A stretch of 64,000 bases of DNA, from assembly GCF_001619985.1 (NCBI RefSeq), contig NW_017264207.1:402093-466092 (forward strand). The letters are read 5' to 3'. Under the pieces are notes generated by a model. The model searched no databases, had not been told where the DNA came from, and worked only from the letters and a program-made list of their open reading frames with translations. The translations under genes were made by a program, and so were the position numbers. Origin of the DNA: Xylona heveae TC161. Its lineage: Eukaryota > Ascomycota > Xylonomycetes > Xylonales > Xylonaceae. Positions 1-11,566 of this stretch are shown piece after piece. Numbering within the stretch: position 1 is the first letter of the stretch; each line of letters opens with the position of its first letter.

Positions 1-7
1 GTCACGA

Positions 8-43
8 TGCCGTTAACTGAAGGTCGCTATGCAGTTAACGGCA
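8..43. repeat. 12-bp inverted repeat, 12-nt spacer
   Basis: Positions 8-19 and 32-43 are perfect reverse complements around GTTAAC. A third copy of the right arm (14 identical bases, GCAGTTAACGGCAG) lies at 94-107, so the right arm is also directly repeated about 60 bp downstream. This could be a protein-binding palindrome or the debris of a small element. The window edge prevents any further judgement. Confidence 0.6.
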
Positions 44-835
44 GCGTTGGGTAAAAAGGGAGGTCACGCAGAGGAAGTAAAATGAGAGACTTTGCAGTTA
101 ACGGCAGTCGAGCCATGCAAAACTTGCAAAGACGAACGGACCTTAACCAAAGGCACCAAAGGCACCACCCAAACGTTGACGTAACTAGAAATGTGGGCTG
201 CCCCGTTCTTGGCAGCTCTATACGGAGTACGGGAGTAGCAACTTACCCCGAATACCCAGCAAAGAACCACTGAGCACCAATAATCCAACCCATATGGGCT
301 CTCCCTCGGCCGACTTTAGTCCATTCTTCAACTCATCCGTCTTTAGTCATCCCATCTTTTTTGTGGGGTCAAATGAGTTTAATATGGTAATGAAAAGCAA
401 AACTCTTCACACTATTATTTACTCCTGGTCCCCGCCATTGGGTAACCTTGGCCCATCTCGATCAAAAAAGAAATAGATGAGGGGAGGAAGTACAAAGTTA
501 CTCCCCGTAAAGGAATCAAAGACGGTGAAATGAGAAAAAGTTTCGAGTTGAACCACCACGGGACTCTGGACTTGTTCTCGAGCATAAAAGCAGCTAGGAG
601 CTAGGCTGAATTGAGTTTAATGACGTGCATTCTGGCTCGTGCTGGTACCTGAATATCCTTTTCTTTCTCTCTTTTTCTCTCTCCCACTCTCTTGTCTCCC
701 GCTCTTCTCGCTGCATCCTTTAACTGTAATCAGGTAACACTGTAACTAAACATCCTTCTGAACCTTCCATTAAAGACCTGGAAAGATCCCACACCCGCTG
801 TACTCTGCCGACACCGCCAATTGAGCCACCCTAGC

Positions 836-857
836 CCAGTCCAGTCCAGTCCAGTCC
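836..857. repeat. (CCAGT)4 microsatellite
   Basis: Four uninterrupted CCAGT units followed by CC lie in the non-coding left flank. Confidence 0.85.
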
Positions 858-2357
858 AAATGCTCTCTTTTGTGTAATTTCATTGTTCTCCCCCAATACT
901 ATAATAATTGCTTTGAAACTACCAGCCTATACACATATGCGTACCACGAGTGCCATTTGCTCGGATCACTTGCCGCTCTAACATCCTGCACACCTGACCC
1001 GGCCCCGCGTCACTTTTCTACTTCTCCTTACCTGGAATTATTGCCACACTACTTTGTACACGAGTCGTGTCCAGTCGCCCACAAACGCCGACGACAAGCG
1101 GGTTCCTTGGTTGTGGTGGTACGTGCTGATGGATGATGCTGGCATCCCCGGGGCAGCCACCGCCAGGCACACACGCACACACCTTGGGAAGTGGAGTCTG
1201 GTCAGGGTTGAGTTTCCTGGGGGTAATGAAAATCCGGTCGACCAGGATGACTCGTCCGCCAACGACTCAAACGGGTCCCCGACGGGAAGCTCGGAAAACA
1301 AAAAGGGTCGCGCCATAACGTGCAAATTTTCGCAAAATCCAGCCCTCGTATGTTGCAATCAGTCATCCAAATTTATTGGTTGATCAATCTTAAAATCAAT
1401 AAAGACCCAAAAATGCTACGGCACAATGTAATGTATCACCGAAGATCTCTCAAAATAATACGAAATTTCTCTCTCAACCAGTTTCCGCGGAAGGAACGGG
1501 AAATCGCCAATAAAGCCTTCATTATGTAACGTGAATCCGCACTCTTTCCTATTCAGTCAAGCTTTTTACCCGCCGAGGATGCGTGACATGTTTACGTAAG
1601 TCACACTTTTGCTGCGAACCTTGGTCGTTGACAGGACAAGCGGGCCCTTGGGCGCTCCCCGCAAGGTTGCCATTTCTTTTTGCCCCCATTTAGGCTCAGC
1701 GCTATCCGACACATGGAAGGCGGACGCGCTTCCCCGCAAAATGCTCCCTCCCCCCAGCCAGGCCATACGGCCCTGACTTTTCCCTCTTGCCATTTCCTCA
1801 TCATTACTATTCCATGCACGATGAGGCTGGGTTTGTCTTGGCTTGAACCTCATTTCCTCTATGCCCCTTGCGGACGGAAAATAAGGGGGAAGGTGAGAGT
1901 GTGATGCGTGACGAGGCTGCCAACCCTTTTTATGGGGTCATGACGCCCGCAAGGACGACAATGGTGGCGTTTCTGCCACGATCCAGATGCTTCTTTGCCT
2001 GACGTACCACGTTTACCACTGTACGCAGAGAAAAGCACCACGCAATATGGGGCACTATTCTCATTGGTCAAAAATGGACAAAAGGAAAAAGAAACAAGCA
2101 TTACCCAAATATTGTTTCTGCATACAGCGTGGACGCCAGTCTGCTTTTTCATCAGTGACATGCGTTCAATAATGAAATTCCAATTGGATCAAAATCACAC
2201 AAGTCTTGGTTTTTCCAATTCATAAAGTACATACGTAAAAGCTTTCTCGGGACACTCTGGTGAGAAAGCGTTGAGAGAATACGAGGGGTTGGGCATTTGA
2301 GCCAGTGTACAAAACAGACGTAACTGCTCCTTCGGATATCATTCCGCCCCCGCCTTT

Positions 2358-4524
2358 TCAATTTCCCGTCTGATTCAGGTACTTTTTTGCTGCAACGGCC
2401 GCTGCGATTGAATTAGCCTCCCTGCAATGCTTGAACCACTGCCCCCGTAGATCCTCTTTCATCCCGTCTCACTTACCAATGATAATCAACAAGTACCTGA
2501 TAATGCCTCCCTGCAAGCTCTTAGCACCGAGAGCCAGAATCCTCGTAAGGAGACTGATCTGAACTTGTCCGTCTCGATCGAAATTCGGACGCTCACCGCC
2601 GAGCAGTGCTAACTTCTCAAGCTTGCCCGCGTATGGCGGATACCGGAGGCTCAGCACTGACTCGAGCCAGGTCGGAGTTGTCGTAATACTCCGCCGATGC
2701 GAGAAACAGTCGAAGCTAGCTTTCCCGCGGTACGAACCCTGTCCCGATTCGCCGACCCCGCCAAATTCGAGTGTGGGGATGGAGCCGTGGAAATACGCAC
2801 TTGGATATGCACGTCAGCAAAAGGCAATGCGCGGGGGAACGGCTGCGCATCTTTTTCGGATCTGTTCAAACTTACTCGTTTACAGATGCTCCTCCAGATC
2901 GAGTTTCCAAGAGTACTGAACCATGTTAGCGCGATCACTTTCCTAAAACAATGCAAGCAGAATCTGTTGTCATTGTTCCACTTACTCTTTTCTGTCTCCG
3001 TCTTGGTTCCGAAAGGGTACAATCCCAGCGGCGTGTCCTGCACCTGGTTGATAATACGAATGGCCTCGTCCACGTCGTTGACCGGCAATATCGGGATTAA
3101 GGGACCGAAGCTCTCCTCGGTGATCAAGGAATCGTTGACATCATCCACTTGAACCACTGTGGGCTCAATGAATCTCTCCGATTCGTCCGTTGCACCTCCC
3201 AAGAGAATCTTGCCTTTGGTATTGTCGAGCATGGCCTTGATCCGCTGAAAGTGTCGCTCGTTGACGATTCGCGCATAGTCGGTAGACGCCTTGACACCAT
3301 GCGGGAAGAACTCCGCATAAGTAGCCTTGAGTTCACTAATGAACGTGGGAAGAACCTCTTTGTCGACGAGTGTGTAATTCTGAGAGATGCAAACTTGGCC
3401 GGCATTGACAATCTTGCCCCAGAGTAACCGCCGCGCCGCAATTCTTATATCTGCATTCTTCGTCACAATTGCTGGATTTTTGCCGCCAAGCTCCAGAGTG
3501 ACTGGTGTCAGGGTTTCCGCAGCTTTCTTTGCGATGATCTTTGCAACGCTAGCGCCACCAGTGTAGAATATCTTGTCCCATTTTTGGTCCAAGAGCACTG
3601 TTGATTCAGCTACGCCTCCCTGAACCACAGTGTACGCGGAAGGGTCGAGGTAACCGGAGACAATCCTTTCCATCACAATTGCTGTGGCCGGGGCATTTTC
3701 GCTGGGCTTAAGCACAGCAGTATTTCCAGCAGCAATTGCGCCGATAAGTGGTCCTATACTCAACAGAAGTGGAAAATTGAATGCTCTGATGAATTATTAG
3801 CAAGTGTCTTCGAAGTGCTAATCTATGGCATGATGATGTTGCATACCCCAGGATCAAGACAGATCCCAAAGGCACCTTTCTGATTTTCGGACACAATGGC
3901 GCGTTCAGCAATGGGATATCCGGTGCCTTTTCATCCTTTGCCCATTCTCTCAACTTGTTGCTAGTAAACAGGGCATCGCCAGCGCACCAGCCAATTTCCA
4001 TGATCAGCGCTTCGAAGGGCGGCTTGCCCAAATCTTGCTGAAGGGCTTTGATTAATGCCTCTTCATTGTCCTTGATGCTATTGTAGATTAGTCTTGTGGC
4101 ATATACTTGATATACACTTATACGCGCCATGAAAGGTGAAAACTCATATCAAAAGATCAAGCCATGCAAATCCTTCCACGCCGAGGAGTGGGACCGTGAT
4201 AAATTGACAGACAATGAAGAGCAGAAACAGAAAATCAACAATGAAACCATCAATAGCCACATGCAAACACAAAACATACTCGACACCACTCTCTCTGTAA
4301 ACCAAATATATAGAGCACGAATCCCCATATCTCGAAAAGAGGATATCACAAATAACCGCAAATAACGAAAACACATATACTCACCCCCAGTACAGCTTTC
4401 GCAGCTGCACAAGCCTATACTCAATCGACTTGGTCTTGTGGGTATTGAAGAATGCCCTCTTCTCACTCGCGATGCGGGGAATGTTCTCGGCTGGGGTATA
4501 TACCAGATCCTCTGCAGAATCCAT
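2358..4524 (-). CDS. aldehyde dehydrogenase with C-terminal membrane tail (fatty-aldehyde type)
   Basis: Predicted 521-aa NAD(P)-dependent aldehyde dehydrogenase that oxidises aldehydes, probably fatty or apocarotenoid, to acids. Exons: 4524-4385, 4077-3847, 3785-2986, 2915-2876, 2799-2477 and 2389-2358; all phases join. Family marks are LKPSE, the VTLELGGKNP segment with the general-base Glu, NAGQVC with the catalytic Cys, and ESFGPL followed by LEFGGVGESGQG. The final part (SLLTRILALGAKSLQGG, then IIRYLLIIIAKK) is hydrophobic with a basic end. It looks like the membrane tail of class 3 fatty aldehyde dehydrogenases, so ER or peroxisome anchoring is inferred. A reading frame without the last splice would stop at 2469, but the GTAAGT donor at 2476 and the sensible YLNQTGN end favour splicing. 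The first intron (307 nt) is long for this genome, and exon 4 has only 40 nt. Confidence 0.93.
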
Positions 4525-5758
4525 TGCTCAATACTGAGACGCGGTGCTTCCAACAGGATCGTGTCGTCGCGGAAAACCACCACAAGAACGTTAAGGTGAA
4601 CCTGACTAAGATACTTGAATAACAAAAATCGAAGTCCGCAATTGTATTTAATTCAATGATCACAAGATCAGCAAAACATGATGACCGGCTACTTGCGTTG
4701 ACAGAAGCAGAGAACTCCGTAAACTGCGAGGCCCACTACGGTAAGCTCGCTCACGAACCAATCGAACCGAGGTCCGCAGGCCCCTAAAGCTCGGTTTCAT
4801 GCAGAAGCGGCTGCTGGAAGGTAAAGACCCCGCTGTGTCCTCGTCCGTTTTTTAAGCGAAGCAGCTCCCCGGAGCTTGTTTATCTGCCTCAACCTCTCGT
4901 AAAAAGCGTGAACAAACCGGTGACGTTAACTCAAAAACACAAAATGTACAATTGGTACACGGCCAGATACTCTGTTTCATGAAAAGTAAAAGATTGTCTC
5001 AAAGACAGAGTATAGAAAATGGTGCCTAAGATAAGATCAAGAACGAGCGCGTAAATTCACCATAAATTAATGTGGCATGGGACCCCTCAATTATAAATGA
5101 TCGAATTCGGAATTGAGTGAGGCAACTGCAGAGAATGCCGAATGAAAATACTACTACCTGGTAATTCCCAGGACTGGAGCTTGCTAATCCTGCAAGAAGC
5201 AAAGCAATGAGCTGACATGACTGGAATAGAAGAAGTTATGTATGTACAGGATGCGTTTTGTGCAGTTGGGAAAGGGTGCATTCGGCTGTGTTGGCGCTTC
5301 GAGAGAGACACTTTGTCTCTAAGCAGCCACTTTCACTGCAGACATGCAGCCAAGGACGCCACACCAGCACATCATAGGAGGTGACCCTACTCAATCAATT
5401 TGTGCGGGTTTGGCTCAAGAGATGACAAAGAAAGAATTACGGAACGTCCCCTTGCGCCAGGACTCCTGCATGGGTCTAGATGATCGAAATGACAAAAAGG
5501 TAATGAAAAGGCGCATATGAGACACCTATAATAGAATACAAAGTCGCTCAAGCTCGTCACAAATAAAGGAGATTGCTTGATATAATAACTCGCGTGAACA
5601 TGGACAAGCCTGGGAAATGCAGGGCGCGATGGTTCCGGAAAGAAATTATGCAGATGCCGCCGAAGTTGCATGTCGTGTAAAAAGAATTCAATTCGCTAGG
5701 TATGAATGTCGTGATTCTCATGGCTTTTTTTGGAGGCAGTGATCGATGTGCTCCGCAA
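4525..5758. other. intergenic, no gene seen
   Basis: This lies between the 5' end of the aldehyde dehydrogenase gene and the 3' end of arp1, both on the minus strand. It contains promoter and 3' flank sequence. The small frames here have no recognisable product. Confidence 0.6.
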
Positions 5759-7137
5759 TCACGTAAACTTAGTGTGAATGATGTCAGGATTCTCGTGCCA
5801 GTCATCGATACTAACCCACATCTACAAGAAACGTCAGCATACAAGCTCAATTCACGATGAAGATCGGGAAACCTAGCTGGGTTGCATACCTTTCTAAATG
5901 TGCTCAATCCTGCTAGAATGCTTCCACCGATCCATGTGCTATACTTTCTCTCTGGCGGTGCAAAAATCTTGATACGCATATCTTTCACCGCCAAACGTTG
6001 AATTTCGTGGAGCAATCTATCGCCAAAACCCTTGGTTAAAGTCGAACCGCCGGACAACACAATATTTCCATACAGGGCCTTTCGGAGGTCCATGTCTGTC
6101 CGATTGATTGAGTCGACTACGATTTGGTGGATGCCAGGATATTCAAGGCCAATCAGTTCCGGATCAAACAGGATTTCCGGTGCGCGGAACCTTTCAGCTC
6201 CAATCTGCATTCATAGTCAGTGCCATGTGACCCGCAAAAAATCAAACGCGTGGTCGGAGAACGCACCTTTAATTTGTTTCCATCCGGCAGGCTGTATTCA
6301 ACCGTTTTATTCTCAGCTCTTGAACTGCTGCCCAGCCATTCTTTCTCCTCCTTCTTTGGATCCAAAGCCACATATCCGGTCTTCTCCTTTATCATGCGAA
6401 CAACTTCTTTTTCAGCGCTTGTGTGAAAGACGTAGCCACTCTTGCGCAACAATGTCTGTAGATGTTCAGTGACATCCCTTCCAGCGATGTCAATGCGTCT
6501 AATGGCGCTTGGTACAGCAAAACCCTCGTACACCGGTACTGCATGTGACACTCCGTCTCCAGAGTCGAGAACAATCCCAGTTGTTCGGCCAGATGCATAG
6601 AGGGAGAGAATGGCTTGAATCGAAGTAAAGAGTGCAGGAACGTTGAACGTTTCAAAGAGGATCTGCGCAGCAGTATCACGATTCGTGCGAGGATTCAATG
6701 GAGGTTCGGTAAGCAAAACAGGGTGCTAAATGGAGCGCCAAAGATTCTCGTCAGCATTTTTTGATGGTCTCTCTGAGCGTTCAGCATCGTAAAGGCCTTG
6801 AACAATCTCCATGTCACCGCACTGCCCATACCTCTTCACTCAACGTCTTTAACTCTTCTGAATAGACGTATTGCCATATCCGTTCCATATCGTCCCAGTC
6901 TGTCACGATTCCGTGCTCCAAAGGGTATCTGATCTTCAGCAGACCTCGGAGCTCCTGAGCTCTTTGCCCGATGAAAACATCACCCTCCAGAGCTCCCGCC
7001 AACACTCTTGGATGCTTAGGTCGGCCAACAAACGATGGGAAATAGCATTTCGGAAGGTCATCTCCAGCAAAACCTGCGCGAATTGTTCCACTGCCATTGT
7101 CTAGCACTATCGGTGCATTGTGAAGATTATCAGCCAT
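5759..7137 (-). CDS. arp1: actin-related protein 1 (centractin), dynactin filament subunit
   Basis: Predicted 380-aa Arp1, which forms the short actin-like filament of dynactin and links dynein to cargo and nuclei in hyphae (the N. crassa counterpart is ro-4). Exons: 7137-6832, 6725-6267, 6204-5890 and 5821-5759. The N terminus carries the actin phosphate-binding loop [15 protein letters not shown]. It is followed by [23 protein letters not shown], the second nucleotide loop [25 protein letters not shown], and the C-terminal [12 protein letters not shown] segment. Length and order match centractin rather than conventional actin. The last exon encodes only [20 protein letters not shown], matching the usual actin-fold end DP(D)IIH. 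The next gene on the same strand, AP-3 mu, starts upstream, so the two are tandem but independent. Confidence 0.95.
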
Positions 7138-7669
7138 GATTGTGTTGTGGGTACGACGGATTCGCTGACGCAGGGATTCTAGTGCGACCAGGGTCGCGAC
7201 TCAGGAGGACTTGCAGGTCGCAGGTTCGAAAGTTAGCCGGTGTCCTTTTTCTATCGATTATTTCCAATGGTAATGTTTTCCCGCGCCCAGAGCTTAATCG
7301 TTTATAACACTTGTTTCTTTATTCTGAGACGCGGTTTCCGGGAGACGCGCCGCTAAGCGCAAGGGTCCATTGGTTAGTCAGCGAAGCTCCTTCACTTAAT
7401 TTAGATAAACCCGATGACTTCAACAGGGCAGAATGTAAACAAGCAAGTATACTGCAGCAAATATCGCTGCGTAGTATTTTAGTGACTTATCATGTATTAA
7501 TTTACAAATAAACTGTGGATGGTGTGGTATGAAATGCTAAGAACGTAATATGGAAAAGAGCATACATGGAATGCCAGGACTCCACCTTGTCAAAATCTCA
7601 ACCAATTTGAGATTCCCTAAAACGCCCATCTAAATGCAACCAGTCCTACAAGAGGAGACCTACAACTCA
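7138..7669. other. intergenic, arp1 promoter / apm3 3' flank
   Basis: No gene seen. A GGTTCGA string near 7222 is not part of a foldable tRNA. Confidence 0.6.
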
Positions 7670-9466
7670 TCAACAACGAGTTTCGACACCTTGTTTGCTG
7701 ACAGTCAAATATTTCACACCCTTGTAAGGCTTTACGCCCTCTCCAAGCCCTTTGCTCGTTCTCGTATTTATAACAAGACTGTCCACTCTGATACCGCTTG
7801 GCAACCAGCCTTTGACGGTAAATGAGACAGCAGCGGAAGAAGGCATAAGTGTCTTGTTCAGCTGTATTCGCCTCAGATCGCGCTGCTCATTTTGCTTGGA
7901 AGACGCAGCATTATCTGTTGCGTTGGCCAGAGAAGAAGTCTGATAAGTATCCTCATTGTAATCAACCGTATCTGCGGTTAAACGGAAGCCGCTATCTAGA
8001 TCATTGTCGTCGTCCTCGCTGAGTGGCCCGACAACGGTGCAACGAAGTGTGGCACCGCCTGTTCCGTTTGGCAGGACGGCTTCTTTGGCGGAGACTCGCC
8101 ATTCAACCGCCTTGTCTCCAGGCGAATAATGTGCCTCGCCACGGCTTGCGCGGAGATCAGTAAGGTTGCGAACACTAGAAGGTATTGGGATGGTCACAAC
8201 GATGGCTTCTAAAAGGGGTTGATTAGAAGAACCGCCAAATGCCGGAGAGGAATTTCCTAGGCGTGAGCTGATACCGCCGCCTCTAGCTCCAGCGCCGAGC
8301 GAGCCCGCAGTTGCGGAGCTGGGGAAGTTTGTAGACAGGAGCAGTCGCGCTTCGAAATCAGCCCCATTCAGACCTAAAGATGTCTTCATCTCAACCGAGG
8401 CGGGTAAATGTAGACTGGAAGCACTGTTCATTCCTTTGCCAGTTGTATTTGGCAGAAGATCGACCTCGTATCCAGCAAGCATGAAACGGCCATCGGGCGG
8501 TACGAAGCTCAGTACACCTGGTTGTTCTCTCCACCTGGCTAATCTAACGCAGGGATGAAAGACGGGAAGTTCAAGGGTCTTGTCCAACCCTGCCTTTCCA
8601 CCAGGTGCTGTCAGAGTGAGTAACAGGTCAGGCACGCCAGATACCTTTGCTGTGCAAGCAATACTGCCGTTGGCGAAGGCTGAGAGGGGCCGCCCGGAAG
8701 GGGCGAGAATCACGGAAAGGGTCTCAACGATATCGACATATATTTCATTGGATGTATGTCGCACATTTGAACGGCGCCAAGGGAGCGCCGGAGTTGACGT
8801 CGAAGAGGGAGCAAGACCGTGCTGCCTTTGCAGCGACAAGCTCCCTGATGAGGACCCAAGCGCGGGGGAGGAACTGAGGATAACAATAACTGTCAATAGT
8901 TGAACAGCATAACACACGAAGGTCCAAGACATACACAGGAAGGCCGACACCCCCTAAAAGCTTTCCCACCCAGCCAGGCACATCCACAAAGTCTCTCAGG
9001 GCATTTGGTTCAGTATTGCAGACCGTACCCGCGTCACACATCTCCAGAAACAACTGCGCGACAACATCATAAGCCCCTTCAATCTTAGAGGCTAGTAATG
9101 GCGCACCAAGAAATTCCTCAAGGACATCAACAACCCTATGAAGGAATTCCAGTACTAAAAGCGGCTCGGTATCAACGGAAGCGGGCGAGATGAAGAGAAG
9201 CTGATCATGAATTAAGGAGAAGACCAGTGTGGGCGGGTTGGTGTTTGGAAGGTATATTAAAGGCGGGCGAGGCTCGGGATGAGCAAGATACAAAGGAAGA
9301 ATATCTCGAGCTGCCAATGGCCTGGAGTAGTAGACATGCTCGAGGATTGGGTTACTTGAATCAGTCAGTTTCATCTGCAAGCGCCAGGGAACAACACGAC
9401 TGAGATGGCTTGGGTAAATTACTTATGCTGGTCAAAGATGTATACGGCCTCAATTCCGCCGCTCAT
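7670..9466 (-). CDS. apm3: AP-3 adaptor complex mu subunit
   Basis: Predicted 555-aa medium (mu) chain of AP-3, the adaptor that sorts cargo from Golgi or endosome directly to the vacuole. Exons: 9466-9423, 9354-8935 and 8873-7670. The first 44-nt exon encodes MSGGIEAVYIFDQH and joins to NPILEHVYYSRP, the start of the longin-like sigma/mu N-terminal domain. The segments VLEFLHRVVDVLEEFLG and ASKIEGAYDVVAQLF are typical of AP-3 mu. The C-terminal mu homology domain starts at PWRRSNVRHTSNEIYVDIVE and runs to the end with KGLGEGVKPYKGVKYLTV. A linker rich in Ser, Gly and Ala (around GARGGGISSRLGNSSPAF) interrupts the domain. The start was chosen because the downstream frame alone lacks an ATG and the beginning of the longin fold. 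Confidence 0.93.
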
Positions 9467-9809
9467 TCTTTATGCTGACTAGGGACTCGAGAGTTTATCT
9501 CGAGCATTCCTGCATAGAATTGCTGACAATAGCGTAAGTTGCTTGGGGTTTGTCGGTGTGCCCCGCGGAAGCTGCGCGAGTTGGTAAACGTTGGTTGGTT
9601 TGTAGTGTCATGATCCGCAACGCAGCGAAGCGCTGCCGATAGCGTCCACTCAAGAGCATCGGAGTTCTTGCTCCGACTTTTGTCGGGGTCCTAAACATCA
9701 ACAGCTCCACCTACGAACAATACCGTCATCCTTCACCATTTAGGGTGTACTCCGCTGATTCACATCTCCTTTGATTCGAATATTCTAGTCCTTCCGACAC
9801 TTGTGCGAA

Positions 9810-10165
9810 ATGGGCCGTGACCCTTCCATCCCCACGCTGTACCAACTGGAGCAGCCAGAGAAACTGGAAAAAGTGCTTGAGCAAGACAAGCCAGAAGACT
9901 GTCTTCCCTGCAAAGTTATAGGTATCTACACTCTCTTGTTTGTTTAAAATTATCAACTCATTGCTCACTCATTATTTTTTCAGGTTCCGGTGCATTTATC
10001 GGTCTTGGAGCCTACAGTTACTTTTCGGGTCAAAGTCAACTGCGCAAACAGCAGGCAGCGATAGTAAAGAGTGGATCAATGTTTGGCATGCGCTCCCGCC
10101 AAGCGGGCATCACTACAATAGCCACCGTCCTAGTAGGCATGGGAGTTTGGCGGCTGACTCACTAA
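9810..10165 (+). CDS. DMAC1-like small mitochondrial membrane protein (DUF4536 type)
   Basis: Predicted 97-aa protein from exons 9810-9921 and 9984-10165. A hydrophilic N terminus (about 30 residues) is followed by DCLPCKVIGSGAFIGLGAYSY, a CxxC motif that runs directly into a Gly-rich hydrophobic helix. A second hydrophobic helix (TTIATVLVGMGVWRL) lies at the C terminus. This CxxC-plus-glycine-helix layout resembles DMAC1/TMEM261, a membrane-arm assembly factor of respiratory complex I. That role is known for the animal protein; for this fungal one it is inference. It sits 343 bp from the start of the AP-3 mu gene and is transcribed away from it. The intron is 62 nt. Confidence 0.75.
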
Positions 10166-10729
10166 AATTTCTGGGCATATAGCCGCGCAAAAGCATATAC
10201 ATTAGAGGGAGGATCGTTTTGAACCGCCATGTACAGTATATCTAATAAACATCTGGGGCGTCACGGAGTTCAAGAGATTGGAAATTCAGAAAGGCTCCCA
10301 CTTCACTCATCTTATATCGCAATTAGTCGATTATCTCCAATAGTCAAAATTTCATTTCGGCATACGAAAGGTATCAAGCTATATCTAATGTTAAGGTGTT
10401 GGTAGAAGCGAAATGTGCCGCTCTCCAAAAAGTAGAGCAGATGACTAAATATACGGATCTCGGAAGGAAAAGGAAATGCTTCAGACGATTCCCATAAAGA
10501 TACAGTCAGCGAAGACTAGACCCTCTCATCGTTATAAAGCTGTCCGCCTCCTCTAATATGGTGGGTTATGATATGATCCATAATGCAATGAGAACAGATG
10601 ATATAGGAAAAGAAAAGCAGCTATACCAGACCCTGAAATGCTGAAAGACTCCGTAAATGCTCAGTGGCCCTCGTCGAGCATCTAAACAATCCGAAAAAGA
10701 AATGTACAAAGAAATGCAATGATGCCGTA
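10166..10729. other. convergent 3' flanks, no gene seen
   Basis: This is AT-rich sequence between two convergent genes. It holds nothing I can name. Confidence 0.6.
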
Positions 10730-11566
10730 TTATATGAATCGACCTCTCTTACTGCTCCCGATTCCCTCCTTTCCGCTTGTGACGCTGCTAATGTCGAAGA
10801 ATTCACCGAAGGGAAGTCTCCGTTTGGAGCCGGCACCGCTTCCTAGACCGGTCGATGAACCCGGGGGCCTCGTTGCGCTGCGGGAACCATGTGCCCCAAA
10901 TCTCGTCACCGGCCGATTGTGGCGTGGAAGGACTTCGAGCGTAAATGAAGGTGCCGAGGTCTGCTGAGCAGTAGCCTCATCGGTTTTGTCCTCAGAAGTC
11001 TCAGTAGAGTCCTGCGAGCCATCCATAATGATCTCTTCGGGGTAAGGATGACCCGATCGAAATGTAAACATTTCGAAGTTTCTTTGCGCTTCGGACTGAG
11101 TTTCATGGGTTGCATTGGTAGTAGATGGCGGTGCTGACTCCGTCCGCAGCGGAGGTTCTGAAGTCGTCTGTTCTTGGTTCGAAACATTCCGACCCGACAT
11201 GCGTTGTACTGCCGGAGAGGATGTCCTCACTGGCTTGTCGGTCTCTCGCTCGTCATCACTGTCCACCCCGGCTTGCGGCCGACTGCCATCCAGCCGTTCA
11301 GTGGCCCACTGTCGAACTCTCCAACCTTCACCATCACCGAGTCCCAGATTCTCCTTATCCAGAAATGACAATAGATCATCTAGTGCATCTTGATAACCTT
11401 CTTGACGAGCATGGGCTTGGTCTCCGGCAGCGGTTTTGTAGAGATTGGTGACCGAAAGGGCAGCCGATTTAAAAGCTTGCAGTAGATCCTCGGTCGGGTG
11501 TAGAGCCTGTGGACGAGGTGACGAAGGCTGAGGGAGGGATGTGTTTAGGCTCCTCATGGAATCCAT
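10730..11566 (-). CDS. HAPSTR1 (C16orf72)-family nuclear protein
   Basis: Predicted 278-aa intronless protein. The N-terminal third has LLQAFKSAALSVTNLYKTAA followed by GYQDALDDLLSFLDKEN, an arrangement resembling the helical region of animal HAPSTR1/C16orf72, the partner of the HUWE1 ubiquitin ligase. The middle (residues 95-240) is low-complexity and rich in Ser, Thr, Glu and Pro, so probably disordered. The C terminus ends in SSKRGRFI, like the short basic KRxRxI nuclear signal at the end of HAPSTR1. The family call rests on these two end motifs and is fairly but not fully secure. A role in stress response or protein quality control would be inference from the animal protein. It converges with the DMAC1-like gene and diverges from the ISWI gene. 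Confidence 0.7.
   Translation of the reverse strand: MDSMRSLNTSLPQPSSPRPQALHPTEDLLQAFKSAALSVTNLYKTAAGDQAHARQEGYQDALDDLLSFLDKENLGLGDGEGWRVRQWATERLDGSRPQAGVDSDDERETDKPVRTSSPAVQRMSGRNVSNQEQTTSEPPLRTESAPPSTTNATHETQSEAQRNFEMFTFRSGHPYPEEIIMDGSQDSTETSEDKTDEATAQQTSAPSFTLEVLPRHNRPVTRFGAHGSRSATRPPGSSTGLGSGAGSKRRLPFGEFFDISSVTSGKEGIGSSKRGRFI

Larger units (their letters stand above)
1..2357. other. gene-poor left flank
   Basis: I see no convincing gene in these 2.3 kb. The open frames overlap on both strands, lack splice-joined partners and match no family I recognise. The stretch holds a 12-bp inverted repeat near its left edge and a short CCAGT tandem repeat, listed separately. The right end is the 3' flank of the aldehyde dehydrogenase gene, which is transcribed leftward. 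Confidence 0.6.

Noticed and set aside
1038-1383. Opposed open frames of about 106-109 codons in the left flank
   Set aside because: They overlap each other on both strands, have no family features and no splice partners.
4129-4365. 78-codon plus-strand frame inside the first aldehyde dehydrogenase intron
   Set aside because: Lys/Asn-rich AT-driven frame within an intron; no recognisable domain.
7170-7240. Possible tRNA around a GGTTCGA box
   Set aside because: No acceptor, D or anticodon stems can be paired.
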